Source of the DNA: a virus
Virus record (IMG/VR): IMGVR_UViG_3300045006_000483
Location: 1-34,975 of that record
Direction: 5' to 3' (one strand)
Length of the DNA: 34,975 nucleotides
Under the pieces are notes generated by a model, which was given only the letters and a program-made list of their open reading frames with translations, was not told where the DNA came from and did not search any database. The stretch's first letter is position 1; every line of letters begins with the position of its first letter. This document shows positions 7,414-16,864 of this stretch, piece after piece. A program made the translations under genes and the position numbers.

Positions 7414-8526
7414 ATGAGTGACATGACGACAGCGGAAAGATACAACCTTCTGAAGAAGATGGCTGCCTCGTTCGAGGCAACCGAGATTCTCCCGAAGGAA
7501 GCTCGCTACGTTGATGCGATGCGCGGCTTTGACGGGCGCCCGGACCTTGCGAAGGGCATCTATGAGAAGACCGGGATGGACTTCTCCAAGGCGGCATCAA
7601 TCTCCGGAGCGGCATCTGGCACAACCGACAAGGCGGTCATACCCCTTTACGTCGACCCGTCAATAATCGACGTGACCAGGAGGCTGACCCCCCTCGTTGA
7701 GCTTATTCCCCGTGTGACGAACTACGGAAGGACCGCGGAGTTCAACAGGCTGACTGCCCGTGGCGTTGGCGGATTCAACATTGAAGACGCCGCCATGAAC
7801 AGCGCGGACGACACCTATGCGAGGTCAAGCGTTGCCATCAAGTTCGCGTACAGCGTTGGTCGCGTGACCGGTCCTTACCTTGCGGCAACCAAGCAGTACC
7901 TCTCGCAGAACTATGTCGACGCGCTGAATCTCGAGGTGATGAACAAGGCGAAGACCATGAGGTTCATAGAGGAAGACGCAATCCTGAACGGAAGCGCCAG
8001 CTCCTCCCGCACCGCATACGGCAGCACCACGACCATCTCTGGAACGGAATACAACGGCATCCTGAACTACGGCAGTATAAACTCCAATACCGACAGAGCC
8101 AGCCAGACCATCGACATTGCGACCTTGAGGAAAGGCATCAGGACTGCAAGGACTGCCAATGATTCGGCAACCCTCGGTCAGGGCAATCCCGACATGATGG
8201 TGACCGACTTCAAGACACTCGATGACATCAAGGCTCTCCTGCAGGACTACCAGCGGATAGTGCCTTACGACAAGATTGCCTGGGGCTTCCAGACGGTGGT
8301 GTTCGAGGGTCTCCCGGTGATTGCATCCAGGTTCTCGCCTACCGGCTCGAACCTGAAGGCGATAGCTGTTCTCGACAGCTCGACCTGGCAGATGCGTGTC
8401 CTCCAGGACATGACCTACGAGGAGCTTGCCAAGACGAACGACTCGTACAAGTTCATGATAAAGATGTACGAGGCGCTCATCTGCGTTGCTCCTGAATACA
8501 ACACGAAGATAATCACACTGGCTTGA
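7414..8526 (+). CDS. Major capsid protein, HK97 fold
   Basis: A 370-residue protein with SD AGGTGATTT before the ATG. It follows protease and scaffold, and its parts suit the HK97 fold: a charged N-terminal segment (1-65), then the shell region starting AVIPLYVDPSIIDVTRR, an E-loop-like stretch with a GVGGFNIEDAAMNS segment, spine helix ALNLEVMNKAKTMRFIEEDAIL, and a final beta region (VLDSSTWQMRVLQDMTYEELAK). The stop codon lies inside a terminator hairpin. The protease probably trims the N-terminus, though no cut site can be named with certainty. Confidence 0.93.
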   Translation: MSDMTTAERYNLLKKMAASFEATEILPKEARYVDAMRGFDGRPDLAKGIYEKTGMDFSKAASISGAASGTTDKAVIPLYVDPSIIDVTRRLTPLVELIPRVTNYGRTAEFNRLTARGVGGFNIEDAAMNSADDTYARSSVAIKFAYSVGRVTGPYLAATKQYLSQNYVDALNLEVMNKAKTMRFIEEDAILNGSASSSRTAYGSTTTISGTEYNGILNYGSINSNTDRASQTIDIATLRKGIRTARTANDSATLGQGNPDMMVTDFKTLDDIKALLQDYQRIVPYDKIAWGFQTVVFEGLPVIASRFSPTGSNLKAIAVLDSSTWQMRVLQDMTYEELAKTNDSYKFMIKMYEALICVAPEYNTKIITLA

Positions 8527-8542
8527 ACAAGCCAGTTTTTTT
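8518..8542 (+). terminator. Hairpin plus T7 terminator after capsid gene
   Basis: CTGGCTTG (8518-8525) pairs perfectly with CAAGCCAG (8528-8535), followed at once by seven T. The capsid stop codon TGA (8524-8526) forms part of the stem. It looks like a bacterial-type intrinsic terminator; in archaea the T-run alone is often enough. Confidence 0.8.
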
Positions 8543-8571
8543 ATCTTGGAAAAAATTGGACGGTGATTTGA

Positions 8572-8823
8572 ATGACGGCTGTAACAATCGCATCTGCAAG
8601 GATGCTCGCCCCGGTCTCGGGTGTCAAGGAAATGATTTTCCTGACCGATTCCGCGGCGGCAACAGGGTATACCCTCGACCTGACTGGGTATTTCTCGACA
8701 ATCTGGGGATGTTATGTGAACGACTCCACCGGGGTGGTGAAAACCGCCACCTGGTCGACTCTTACCCTGACATTGGGCACCCTCTCAACGGGTGTGCACA
8801 CCATCAGGGTATGGGGAGTCTAA
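8572..8823 (+). CDS. Small beta-rich structural protein, possible capsid decoration
   Basis: An 83-residue protein with GGTGATTTG ribosome-binding site. It is Thr/Ser/Val-rich with alternating hydrophobic residues that predict several beta strands and no charged core. Two strong terminator-like signals enclose this gene and the next one, suggesting a short separate message. In tailed viruses a small beta protein following the major capsid gene is often a head decoration or cement protein; that role is inferred from position. Confidence 0.65.
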   Translation: MTAVTIASARMLAPVSGVKEMIFLTDSAAATGYTLDLTGYFSTIWGCYVNDSTGVVKTATWSTLTLTLGTLSTGVHTIRVWGV

Positions 8824-8834
8824 GGTGATTGAAA

Positions 8835-9131
8835 ATGGGTGACATAACCACCTCGTGTACCTTCACAAAGATGGTGCCGGCTGTAGGGCTTTCAAAGTAC
8901 TACATGCTCGTGATTGAGGCGCCATCCACTGCCGACGCGAATGACACAATCACGTTCAAGAAGTCGGTGTGGGGTACTGTTGTCGGCGGGTCGGCAATCG
9001 AAGTGACAACGGGTTCAGTCGAGTCGCTTGCGATTGTGCTATCCTCAGACGACTACACAATCACTGTTGGAACAGGGACAAACAAGGCACGGGGCTACTG
9101 CCTCGTGATGTCCCTCACTCCGATAGCCTGA
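8835..9131 (+). CDS. Small beta-rich structural protein
   Basis: A 98-residue protein preceded by AGGTGATT. It has the same composition as its upstream neighbour (Thr, Val, Ser; strand-turn pattern), ending in a run of predicted strands (SDDYTITVGTGTNKARGYCLVM). The two could be distant paralogues or partners in one decoration complex. TTG at 8829 is in frame, but the ATG at 8835 has better spacing to the SD. Function is inferred from place between capsid and fibre-like genes. Confidence 0.65.
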   Translation: MGDITTSCTFTKMVPAVGLSKYYMLVIEAPSTADANDTITFKKSVWGTVVGGSAIEVTTGSVESLAIVLSSDDYTITVGTGTNKARGYCLVMSLTPIA

Positions 9132-9133
9132 GA

Positions 9134-9156
9134 TTTTTTTCATTTTTTTTATTTTT
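9134..9156 (+). terminator. Archaeal poly-T terminator
   Basis: Three T-runs of 7, 8 and 5 bases follow each other within 23 bases, directly after the stop of the preceding gene. No hairpin is needed for archaeal RNA polymerase to terminate at such runs. It separates the head genes from the surface-protein block. Confidence 0.7.
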
Positions 9157-9179
9157 CAACCAAACGGCGGTGATTCACA

Positions 9180-10424
9180 ATGCGATTCGCACTCATGGCG
9201 GCGGCATTCGCGGCATTCCTATTGATTTTTGGCTGTATAGGTCAGACGCAGCCAGTCGGAGCATCCAACATAGCTGATGTTGGCTGGTACTCCGGGCGGC
9301 TGAACACTACCGGTGTGTATGCGAATCTTTCGCTTGGTTCCGCGTTTTCCAGGCACGTGTTCGCCATCTGGACCACCAACGGAAGCACATTCACCAACAC
9401 AACCACGTTCTCCCTCATAGGCACCAAGACCTGCGCGGTTACCCCTTACGGCGGCGGCTTGCCGAATGCAACACGTTCCGCCTACAACGACACGACGCTT
9501 GCGAAGGCGAATGGCACGCGTTCCATCGCCGGCATAGTCAATCCGGAGAGGAATACCACGAGCGACAACATGACGGTTGCCTATCAGAACGTATCTGGAG
9601 AAACAGTGACGGTATACCTGAACGGCTATTACCTCGGGACACTCAACACATCCACCAATTCAAAGACATTCAGTGTTACCGCGGGATACTTGGCTAATGC
9701 CACAAACACCGTTCAGTTCATCAACAACGTGACTGTGGCTAACTCCTCGCTCGGCAGCACCAACGTGACAAACGTCACGGTGAACTATGTGAACAGCACG
9801 GCATTCACATGCTCGAACTCGAATGCCGTGGATGGTTCGTTCGCCACGGTCTTTGAGACTGAGAGCATCCTGAATATGTTCAACATCACATTTGTGAACT
9901 CGACGCTGAACAACACGTCAACGTTCGACATCAACATCTACGGAGGCGACATCGGAGTCGTCACCAACACCAACAGCACCTATGTTGGCGCGTATCACCG
10001 CGCCATTGGTGGCTGCGACCCGCTCGGATATTCGTATCCGCTTGCCTGGAATACCACCAGCTGGACCAACGCAACCGGTCTCTCTAGTTCGGTATACGCC
10101 TACAACGGGCAGGTGATAGTCTGCCTCATGCGCAGGCAGACCGGCAACGTGACGAACTATGGGGCAGTGGTTGATTATGCCGGTCTCTCTGGAACGAACA
10201 ACTACACATTCTCCGGCGGGGTGCTGGCTAATGTGACCTTCCAGACGAGCATCGACAACACCAACTGGTTTACTGAGTCGACATCGACATCGGTTGGTTC
10301 GACCGCGGTTCGGGTTCAGACAAACAACACCGGGCTGTATGCGCGTTTCAATGTTACTGGATTGACGGTAACCGACCCCTCGCAAGACGGAGTGTACATC
10401 CGCTACGTGGGAGTGAGCAACTAG
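9180..10424 (+). CDS. Exported sequon-rich lipoprotein-like protein
   Basis: A 414-residue protein with a clear signal peptide: MRFALMAAAFAAFLLIFGC, whose IFGC ending is lipobox-like (C19). The mature part is Asn/Thr/Ser-rich with well over twenty N-x-S/T sequons and predicted beta strands throughout. The domain near residues 350-412 resembles a small receptor or carbohydrate-binding beta sandwich. It should be exported and N-glycosylated on the outside of the archaeal cell, which is odd for a gene inside a head-tail operon. It could alter the host surface, act in superinfection exclusion, or join the virion late. SD GGTGATTC precedes the ATG. Confidence 0.75.
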   Translation: MRFALMAAAFAAFLLIFGCIGQTQPVGASNIADVGWYSGRLNTTGVYANLSLGSAFSRHVFAIWTTNGSTFTNTTTFSLIGTKTCAVTPYGGGLPNATRSAYNDTTLAKANGTRSIAGIVNPERNTTSDNMTVAYQNVSGETVTVYLNGYYLGTLNTSTNSKTFSVTAGYLANATNTVQFINNVTVANSSLGSTNVTNVTVNYVNSTAFTCSNSNAVDGSFATVFETESILNMFNITFVNSTLNNTSTFDINIYGGDIGVVTNTNSTYVGAYHRAIGGCDPLGYSYPLAWNTTSWTNATGLSSSVYAYNGQVIVCLMRRQTGNVTNYGAVVDYAGLSGTNNYTFSGGVLANVTFQTSIDNTNWFTESTSTSVGSTAVRVQTNNTGLYARFNVTGLTVTDPSQDGVYIRYVGVSN

Positions 10425-10434
10425 AGGTGTGAAT

Positions 10435-10953
10435 ATGAATCCTGTTTCAGTAAGGACCAGAGCCTCCTCCACTCGAGGAGTGGGAAAGAACATCGCAGGA
10501 ATGCTCGACTTGTACGGGCATTTTTCCATAGACCATTACAGGAATGGAGAACTCATCGACCACCGCGAGATAGACAATGTCATTACCAACGCAGGTAAGG
10601 CTATTGTTTCCGGTCTTATGCTGGTGGATGTGGGAGGGACCGCGTTCGATTACATCGCCATAGGCGAGGGCACCGCTGCAGCCGCGGCTACCGACACGGC
10701 GCTTGGCAGCGAAATCGCCTCTGGTGGAGGCGAGCGCGGAACCGGAACAGGCACCCGCACGACCACCACCACAACCAACGACACCGCACAGTTGGTCAAG
10801 ACATTCACGTTTACTAGTAGCTTTGCCGTTACTGAAACGGGCATTTTCAATGCTTCGAGCGGACCCACTCTTCTCGCGCGCCAGGTCTTTGCTGCAGTGA
10901 ATGTGGCTTCCGGAGATACTCTCACGATAACTTGGAAGATACAACTCACCTAG
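10435..10953 (+). CDS. Phage fibre or decoration-like protein
   Basis: A 172-residue protein without a signal peptide. Residues about 20-60 (LYGHFSIDHYRNGELIDHREIDN then VITNAGKAIV) match the start of a small-protein type common in phage structural modules, where IGxGT and an ETGIFNA motif follow (here IAIGEGT and VTETGIFN). It ends in strand-rich VASGDTLTITWKIQL. A Thr-rich linker (about 100-118) is poly-Thr-like. GAGGTG sits before ATG 10435; an in-frame GTG at 10429 overlaps the SD and is less likely. Probably virion-associated. Confidence 0.7.
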   Translation: MNPVSVRTRASSTRGVGKNIAGMLDLYGHFSIDHYRNGELIDHREIDNVITNAGKAIVSGLMLVDVGGTAFDYIAIGEGTAAAAATDTALGSEIASGGGERGTGTGTRTTTTTTNDTAQLVKTFTFTSSFAVTETGIFNASSGPTLLARQVFAAVNVASGDTLTITWKIQLT

Positions 10954-10963
10954 GGGAGACGAG

Positions 10964-13900
10964 ATGGGATGGAAGGAAACTGGAATATGGGCAGTCGCAG
11001 TTGCGTTGCTCTTAGCTCTGCTTAGTTTCTTTTCTCCCAGGGAGCCAATCGACTTATACAGATTGTCAATCGGAGCTCCAGATGACATCGCCATCACAGG
11101 CTATGCCGACATCCCGACCAAGACGGAGAACGGGCTGCTAATCTCCACCAAGCCGATACTCAACCGCATATCCGGCAACACATCGACGCAGTATTACCTG
11201 ATTTCGGCAGCCTCGCCAACAACGGGAACGCACACAATCCGCAAGCAGGACTTCAAGAGCAAGGAACTCCAGATGAGTGACATAAACATTTACCGCATCA
11301 CGAAGAAGATTGAGTGGACGAAAACAACCTTACCCTCTCACACATATCCGACCTATGCCACAAGAGACAACTGCACAACCAACGAGAACAACGAAACAAC
11401 CTGCACCAAGGAAGAATACATATCCGACTGGACGACCATTCCCGCCACGAAAAGGCAGATGCTCAACCTGACGCTGGAGGACAAGGCGAAAACCATAGAC
11501 CTATCCAGCGGGGAATACGTATTGGCAATAACCGCCCCCGCATTCAAAAAGGGCAGCTTCAACGGGATGATAGGCGGGAGGTTCTTCGACCCAGACATAG
11601 AAATCTGCGGAGAGATAATGGACGACAGCACACTCATCAACGACATATCATTCTCAGGGACGTGCTTCACCTTCGCGATGTGGGTGGAAAGCGTGAGTTT
11701 CGACGGGGGCGGCTACACGCTGACGGGAACGGGGGCATCGGGCGACATCGCCTTCGACGTGAGCCAAGCTGGAACAACAATATCAAACATCAATATAAAC
11801 GGGGCGATGGGCTTCTATGTCCACGATGACGGGGCACTCACAGTATCCTCAGCCACCGTCAACAACAACATTACCGGTAGCAACGCAATCCTCAGCACGG
11901 CAAACCAAAGCCTATCCGTGTCGGACTCGACCCTCAATTCGTCCAGCCACACCATAAACTCCAATGCACTATCAATTATCATAAGCTCATCCAACCTGAC
12001 CTCGGCAACGGGCAGGGCAATCTACCACAACGGAAGCTCAGGCACAGGCAACCAGGTGGAGTTCAACAACATTAGGGCAAACGTCGCATCCTACGCGCTG
12101 GAAGTCGTGAAGGCTGGCAGCAAGACGGAAAAGCTTGGCATAATCTCCAACGCCTCGGCAGCCATCGTTTCGGCGGCGAACGTAACCATAGACTGCGGAG
12201 GCTACGCAACAACGGGCAGCAACACCACCGGCACATACGGAATCTACACCAACCAATTCAATACTACAATCAAGAACTGCAACATTTCTAACTTCGCCAC
12301 AGGGGTCTACACCACCGGTTCAAATACCACGGTGCTCAGCAACAATCTCAGCACGACTTCTGCGCCAGGCGGCACTTCCGGGCGAGCATTATATTCAAGT
12401 AGTGCCGGGCTTATAGCTGTCAATAACACCGCAACTGCCCCCTCATGGGCATTCGTGCTTATCGGCTCATCCGCAGTCGTGGCGGGCAATACCATAACTC
12501 CCGTTTCCAACAGCGGAATCGACCTCGCAGGCATAACGGACGCGCTGGTGGAGAACAACACCCTGCTTGGAACAGGAGGCGTTTATGTCGAGAGCAGTTC
12601 GCATAGGGCGACAATCAGGAACAACAACATATCTGTAAGCGGCTCCGGAGTTCAAGTAACATCGGGCAGCAACGTAACAGTGGATTGCCAGGGCAGAAGC
12701 ATCATAGGCAACAACGTCACCGGCACATCTGGCGTCTATTCAAGCCAGTTCAACACGACTGTGAGGAACTGCAACATAAGGGACTTCAGAATTGAGATTC
12801 AGTTCTTGTCCGCAACCAACGGCACAATAGAGAACAACAACCTTTCCAGCGCAGGAAACTACAACCCAATACAACTGAGCGGAGGGTCAGGGCATTTAGT
12901 GCAAAACAACGTTCTTGACAGCACAGGAACAACCTCCGGCGCCGCATACAATACGGCGGCATCAAACAATAACCGATTCATCAACAACACCATGCTAGGT
13001 TATTATGGTCTCTACGTTGATGGCGGCTCTAACGTTTCCATAGACTGCCAAGGCGCATCCATTACCGGCACCAATCTCAGCAATACCTACGGAGTCTACT
13101 CCAATCAATTCAACACCACAGTGCAAAACTGCAATATTTCCAACTTCCACAATGGAATCTATTTCAGCGGTTCAGGCTCAACAGCTTCGGACAACAACGT
13201 ATCCTCAACGCGAAACTCGGCAATACTCATCAACAGCGGAAGCGGCATCCTGATAACAAGAAACCGGTGCAATTCGACAGCGAGGGGGGGAATCGAGCTG
13301 ATTGGAAACAACATCAACACCACCTATAACACCGTGTTCTCTTCTACAGCACTCGGCTATGTCGGCGGCATCGGATATCCCGGCGGTTCGATGAACAGCA
13401 ACGCCACCATCGCGTTCAACAATGTAACTACCACCGCAAGCGAGCCAGGGATAGTGGTGTATTATAACAAAACTGGGTTCACGATAGCGAACAACATCGT
13501 GGACAGCAACAATACGGGCTTGGGCACACACATAACCGCGGGCTATACCATCACCAATCTTGTTGTGGCGAACAATACCCTCTTTTCAAACGGCTCATCG
13601 AAGCCAATGAACGTGTATTCGATGAACAGCATATTCTACAACAACACGCTCATCGCACGCGGAAATGCCATCAACTTATTCGTTGCTTCCAACGCAGGCA
13701 ACAACACATTTTATTGGAACAACTTTACCGACACAAGCGGGGTATACGTGCAAGACCTTAATGGCTCGAACTACTACAACACGACAGAGGGGAACATCTG
13801 GTGGAATGTGATGAATGGTTCTGTCCAAGTCGCTGGCGACGAGGTGTCTAGCATCCCTGGGCTTTACATCGGTCTGTATGGGGGTGGGGTTCCGTATACG

Positions 13901-14365
13901 AACTCAACGTCGTTGGGAAAGTTATCCTGCAATTTCGCCAACTGCCAGGACAACGCGCCACTTACCAGTATCGGACGCATAGCCAATGCAACAATCTGGA
14001 ATGGGACCGCTTATGTCGCGTACACCTCCACCTCACAGTTGAATCTTCGTTGTACAAATCCGCCCACAGTCTGCACCCCGCGCAACCAAAATTCCACAAC
14101 TCCGATATTCAGGCTTTTTTCGATGAATTGGAACTCGACGGTTCAGCAGATGTCAACAAACGCGACGTGGAATGTCGCCAACCTTTACTGCACCCAAAAC
14201 AATACGATGGTCGGCGGTGCTACAATACCCAACGGGACGTTTGGGAACTGCTCAACCAAGACGATAGCCACGAATGGGAGCGTAGACCTCTATCTTTACT
14301 TCAACATAACTTCGGTCGACGCCAGTTTCCCAAGGACATTTAACCTGACGTTCAGGGTGAGATGA
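10964..14365 (+). CDS. Giant membrane-anchored parallel beta-helix surface protein
   Basis: An 1133-residue protein with one N-terminal hydrophobic segment (about 8-26), then a long beta-solenoid. From about residue 240 onward the text is NosD/PbH1-like. Three copies of a larger repeat can be seen near residues 405, 569 and 689, each with N-V-[TS]-[IV]-D-C, then G-[IV]-Y and QFNTT[IV]xNCNI. The protein is packed with N-x-S/T sequons. Such proteins are common on archaeal surfaces and as viral adhesins or depolymerase-like fibres. SD GGGGAGA precedes ATG. It is likely exported or membrane-anchored, so its part in virion structure is uncertain. Confidence 0.8.
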   Translation: MGWKETGIWAVAVALLLALLSFFSPREPIDLYRLSIGAPDDIAITGYADIPTKTENGLLISTKPILNRISGNTSTQYYLISAASPTTGTHTIRKQDFKSKELQMSDINIYRITKKIEWTKTTLPSHTYPTYATRDNCTTNENNETTCTKEEYISDWTTIPATKRQMLNLTLEDKAKTIDLSSGEYVLAITAPAFKKGSFNGMIGGRFFDPDIEICGEIMDDSTLINDISFSGTCFTFAMWVESVSFDGGGYTLTGTGASGDIAFDVSQAGTTISNININGAMGFYVHDDGALTVSSATVNNNITGSNAILSTANQSLSVSDSTLNSSSHTINSNALSIIISSSNLTSATGRAIYHNGSSGTGNQVEFNNIRANVASYALEVVKAGSKTEKLGIISNASAAIVSAANVTIDCGGYATTGSNTTGTYGIYTNQFNTTIKNCNISNFATGVYTTGSNTTVLSNNLSTTSAPGGTSGRALYSSSAGLIAVNNTATAPSWAFVLIGSSAVVAGNTITPVSNSGIDLAGITDALVENNTLLGTGGVYVESSSHRATIRNNNISVSGSGVQVTSGSNVTVDCQGRSIIGNNVTGTSGVYSSQFNTTVRNCNIRDFRIEIQFLSATNGTIENNNLSSAGNYNPIQLSGGSGHLVQNNVLDSTGTTSGAAYNTAASNNNRFINNTMLGYYGLYVDGGSNVSIDCQGASITGTNLSNTYGVYSNQFNTTVQNCNISNFHNGIYFSGSGSTASDNNVSSTRNSAILINSGSGILITRNRCNSTARGGIELIGNNINTTYNTVFSSTALGYVGGIGYPGGSMNSNATIAFNNVTTTASEPGIVVYYNKTGFTIANNIVDSNNTGLGTHITAGYTITNLVVANNTLFSNGSSKPMNVYSMNSIFYNNTLIARGNAINLFVASNAGNNTFYWNNFTDTSGVYVQDLNGSNYYNTTEGNIWWNVMNGSVQVAGDEVSSIPGLYIGLYGGGVPYTNSTSLGKLSCNFANCQDNAPLTSIGRIANATIWNGTAYVAYTSTSQLNLRCTNPPTVCTPRNQNSTTPIFRLFSMNWNSTVQQMSTNATWNVANLYCTQNNTMVGGATIPNGTFGNCSTKTIATNGSVDLYLYFNITSVDASFPRTFNLTFRVR

Positions 14366-14366
14366 C

Positions 14367-14900
14367 ATGGTTGATTTTGACGGCGGCGGCATAATAGGGT
14401 TCGACTTCACTTATGATGCAACCGAGACCATGGTGCTTACGAGCAGTGCGACCAGGGGAACGGCAACCTCAAAGTCGAACCAGATAGCCTTCACAGGTTC
14501 GCTTACCAAAGCCATCGACATCTCCAACGGTACGATGTTGTCGCATCTGATTATTTTGAGGGATGGCGATACCAAAGACCTAACCCGAGACACAACTGCT
14601 GGCATCGTCCTGACTGGCTCGAAACAGTCTGCAACGTCGAAGCCAGCATTCGACCAGATAACGTTCACCGATAGACTATACAAAGTTGTGCCGAGCAAGA
14701 CTCTCACCGAGACAATGATATTCACAGGCAGCATGTACAAGGGAGCGGCTTGGGTCCCGTCTGGAGCGATTACCCTGACCGACCTCAAGACCACAAGCTA
14801 CGAGCAGAGCGTGGCGCGCGCGCCCACCCTGCAGGTGAACATATTCTCCTCGTCGGGGTCTCTCAGTATAAATACCCCCTCGCTGAAAGTAAATAGGTGA
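14367..14900 (+). CDS. Beta-repeat structural protein
   Basis: A 177-residue protein built of about six loose repeats of the form [ED/Q]-x-[MI]-x-[FL]-T-[GSD], for example ETMVLTSS, NQIAFTGS, AGIVLTGS, DQITFTDR, ETMIFTGS and AITLTDL, spaced roughly 20-35 residues. Repeats of this LTETIxLTD kind are known in archaeal and viral surface or fibre proteins. It has no signal peptide. The stop overlaps the SD of the next gene. Probably a virion surface or fibre component; no exact function. Confidence 0.65.
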   Translation: MVDFDGGGIIGFDFTYDATETMVLTSSATRGTATSKSNQIAFTGSLTKAIDISNGTMLSHLIILRDGDTKDLTRDTTAGIVLTGSKQSATSKPAFDQITFTDRLYKVVPSKTLTETMIFTGSMYKGAAWVPSGAITLTDLKTTSYEQSVARAPTLQVNIFSSSGSLSINTPSLKVNR

Positions 14901-14905
14901 TACTC

Positions 14906-16225
14906 ATGGCAGAACTAAACTGGACGACGCCAGACCCGGATTCCACGTTCAACCAGGTACAGATATATCGCGCATCGTCGAAATATGGCACATACTCGCT
15001 GCTCACGACGTTATCGAATATACGCACCACCAAGTACAACGACTTGACCGGAACCGCCTCAAGCTGGTATAAGATACGCTTCAAGGATTCCACAAACACC
15101 GTCTATTCGGCATATTCGACCCCCATCCCAGCCACTGGGGTCATCAGCGACATAAACTACACGACCCCGAGAAAGGTTGCATTCCACCTGAACTGGTATC
15201 GCACAGTAACCGCAGAAGCCGTGGGAACGGGGAACGGCACCACCACAGTCTTCGGACCTGTGGCGGACCCGAAGGTGATTGAGGATACCGAGACCGTCTA
15301 CGTTGCTGGAACGGAGAAAATCAGGAACGTTGATTATACTGTCGATTACGATACTGGAAAAATAACATTCACAACCGCCCCGGCAAACGCAGCGGCAATC
15401 ACCGCCGATTATTGGGCGTCGACGGTCTGTATAAACTCGCGGGTGATAGATGCAATCCAGCGCGCGGAAGACGAGGTCAACCGCAAGCTCAGGAAGACCT
15501 TCTACTATCCGCAGCAGGTGACGGAATACCTTGATTCGTACGACCCGATAGATTCCACCCCCTACACCTTCGAGGCTACAACCTTCAGCGACACTGTTTT
15601 CGAGTATCGCCCCCAGATGAACAATGCGCTGTATAGCCGGGCAATCAAGCTCGAGAAATATCCAGTGACCGAGTTCTACCAGATAATCATCAACGCCCAG
15701 CCGACAGCCGTGAGCGCTGAGGCTGTGGGGACCGGAGCGGGGGTGGAGACCGTCTTCCCTCTGGGCTACAGCCCAGTGGTTTACGGAAGCGAGGTGGTGT
15801 ATGTCGGCGGCACCCAGACCACTGGATACACCATGAACTACACGACCGGGACCATAACCTTCACGAATGCCCCGACCGGGGCGATAACATGCGATTACAC
15901 TCACTGCAACGGAGGGACGGCTTTGAGCAGCTCGGACTACCTGGTTCGATACGATTCCGGTCTGCTGCTGTTCAAAGGTACGGTTGCCCAAATAAAACAG
16001 TTCCCATTCGTATGTGCGGTCACGTATAAATATGGGTATGAATCCGTCCCAGGGCTCGTTGAACACCAATGCACCCTCATCGCAATGGTTGAGCTGATGA
16101 CCTCCACAGTGCTCGGAGCGCCCCAAGCACAGGACACCGACCGGAACAACATAAGAAGCATCCAGCGGGAGATTGAATTGGTTTACGATGCCCTGGGGCG
16201 CGTTATGGACGTGACCAGGATATAG
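14906..16225 (+). CDS. Head-tail connector protein with fused beta domains
   Basis: A 439-residue protein. N-terminal residues 1-75 look like a fibronectin-type III domain (NWTTPDPDSTFNQVQIYRASS). Two related beta modules follow at about 95-155 and 260-322; each has EAVGTGxGxxTVF, then VYVxGT and YTxxYxTGxITFTxAP. The parts resembling a gp6-type head-tail adaptor are the helices at about 170-190 (DAIQRAEDEVNRKLRK) and the C-terminal helices (about 375-435). Adaptor proteins are usually 100-200 residues, so domain insertion explains the size. ATG 14906 is preferred, with AGGTGA five bases before. Confidence 0.7.
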   Translation: MAELNWTTPDPDSTFNQVQIYRASSKYGTYSLLTTLSNIRTTKYNDLTGTASSWYKIRFKDSTNTVYSAYSTPIPATGVISDINYTTPRKVAFHLNWYRTVTAEAVGTGNGTTTVFGPVADPKVIEDTETVYVAGTEKIRNVDYTVDYDTGKITFTTAPANAAAITADYWASTVCINSRVIDAIQRAEDEVNRKLRKTFYYPQQVTEYLDSYDPIDSTPYTFEATTFSDTVFEYRPQMNNALYSRAIKLEKYPVTEFYQIIINAQPTAVSAEAVGTGAGVETVFPLGYSPVVYGSEVVYVGGTQTTGYTMNYTTGTITFTNAPTGAITCDYTHCNGGTALSSSDYLVRYDSGLLLFKGTVAQIKQFPFVCAVTYKYGYESVPGLVEHQCTLIAMVELMTSTVLGAPQAQDTDRNNIRSIQREIELVYDALGRVMDVTRI

Positions 16226-16235
16226 GTGGCTACTG

Positions 16236-16781
16236 ATGGACTTTGATGTCCTTCCTAAGCATATCTCCGGTCGGGGGGTGGAGATAGACATAGACGCCCC
16301 AATCCTGACAGACGCGAACGCCTTGAAGGAAGCCTGCAGGCGCGCGCTTGAGGCTACCTCGGAAGCTATCGTGGCGAGCGTGGTTTTCTTCCAGCGGGAG
16401 ACCTTTGCCGATTCGCCCGGGCGCAACACCGTTGACGAGTACGGGGGGTTAAGCGCCTACTACTCTTCAGGCATGATTCCTTACTGGCGTGGCGGGCTGG
16501 TCGGGTCCTTTGCCGATGTCGGAGGCGACTCTTGGAACATGCGCAACCTTTCCTTCACAGCTCCCTATGCCGAAACGATAGAAAATGGCGGGGGGATGAA
16601 CCCTGATGTTCCCGAGGCGTGGTGGAATGAGAAAACCGACAGCTTTAACGGCATTGTGTATTCCTCCCGTCCGCATCCATTCATAGAAGCCGTTACTGGG
16701 AAGATAGACGAGAACATGGAGAACTTCGGATATCTCGATGTGTTCGCCTGGAGCTTCCGCACGTCGTTTCAGGCGTGGTGA
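16236..16781 (+). CDS. Neck or head-tail joining protein (HK97 gp10-like)
   Basis: A 181-residue protein with SD AGGTGG. The pattern of an N-terminal helix pair (ANALKEACRRALEATSEAIVASV), a middle with Trp/Gly, and a motif YAETIENGGGMNP plus HPFIEAV resembles the HK97 gp10 / Mu gpG-type head-tail joining family, where YAxxxExGt and rPFl are typical. It lies between the connector and the tail-completion gene, as expected. Followed by a promoter and leader element. Confidence 0.75.
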   Translation: MDFDVLPKHISGRGVEIDIDAPILTDANALKEACRRALEATSEAIVASVVFFQRETFADSPGRNTVDEYGGLSAYYSSGMIPYWRGGLVGSFADVGGDSWNMRNLSFTAPYAETIENGGGMNPDVPEAWWNEKTDSFNGIVYSSRPHPFIEAVTGKIDENMENFGYLDVFAWSFRTSFQAW

Positions 16782-16789
16782 ACCGACAC

Positions 16790-16798
16790 CTTTATATA
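16790..16798 (+). promoter_or_regulatory. TATA box of the tail operon
   Basis: CTTTATATA is a near-perfect archaeal TATA box in the 83-base gap between neck and tail-completion genes. A start about 25 bases on (near 16820) would put the first hairpin of the leader at the very 5' end of the message. Confidence 0.7.
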
Positions 16799-16820
16799 GC
16801 ACCTCGAAATCCGCATCTTC

Positions 16821-16858
16821 GGGCAAGTAGCCCATCCCAGCCAGCCGCCAAGTAGGTG
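16821..16858 (+). promoter_or_regulatory. Paired RRGTA-loop hairpins in tail-gene leader, copy 1
   Basis: Hairpin 1 is GGGC-AAGTA-GCCC (16821-16833). Hairpin 2 is CGCC-AAGTA-GGTG (16846-16858) with one G-U pair, 12 bases later. The 3' arm of hairpin 2 is the Shine-Dalgarno sequence for the GTG start at 16865, so folding would hide the ribosome-binding site. The same arrangement, with different stems but the same loop type, recurs before 18654. The likely role is translational control by an RNA-binding protein or protection of the 5' end. Confidence 0.6.
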
Positions 16859-16864
16859 CAAAAA

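Noticed and set aside
15059-16429. 456-codon minus-strand frame
   Set aside because: It lies opposite the connector gene and part of the neck gene, lacks a start signal, and has the His/Arg/Val-rich look of an antisense shadow.
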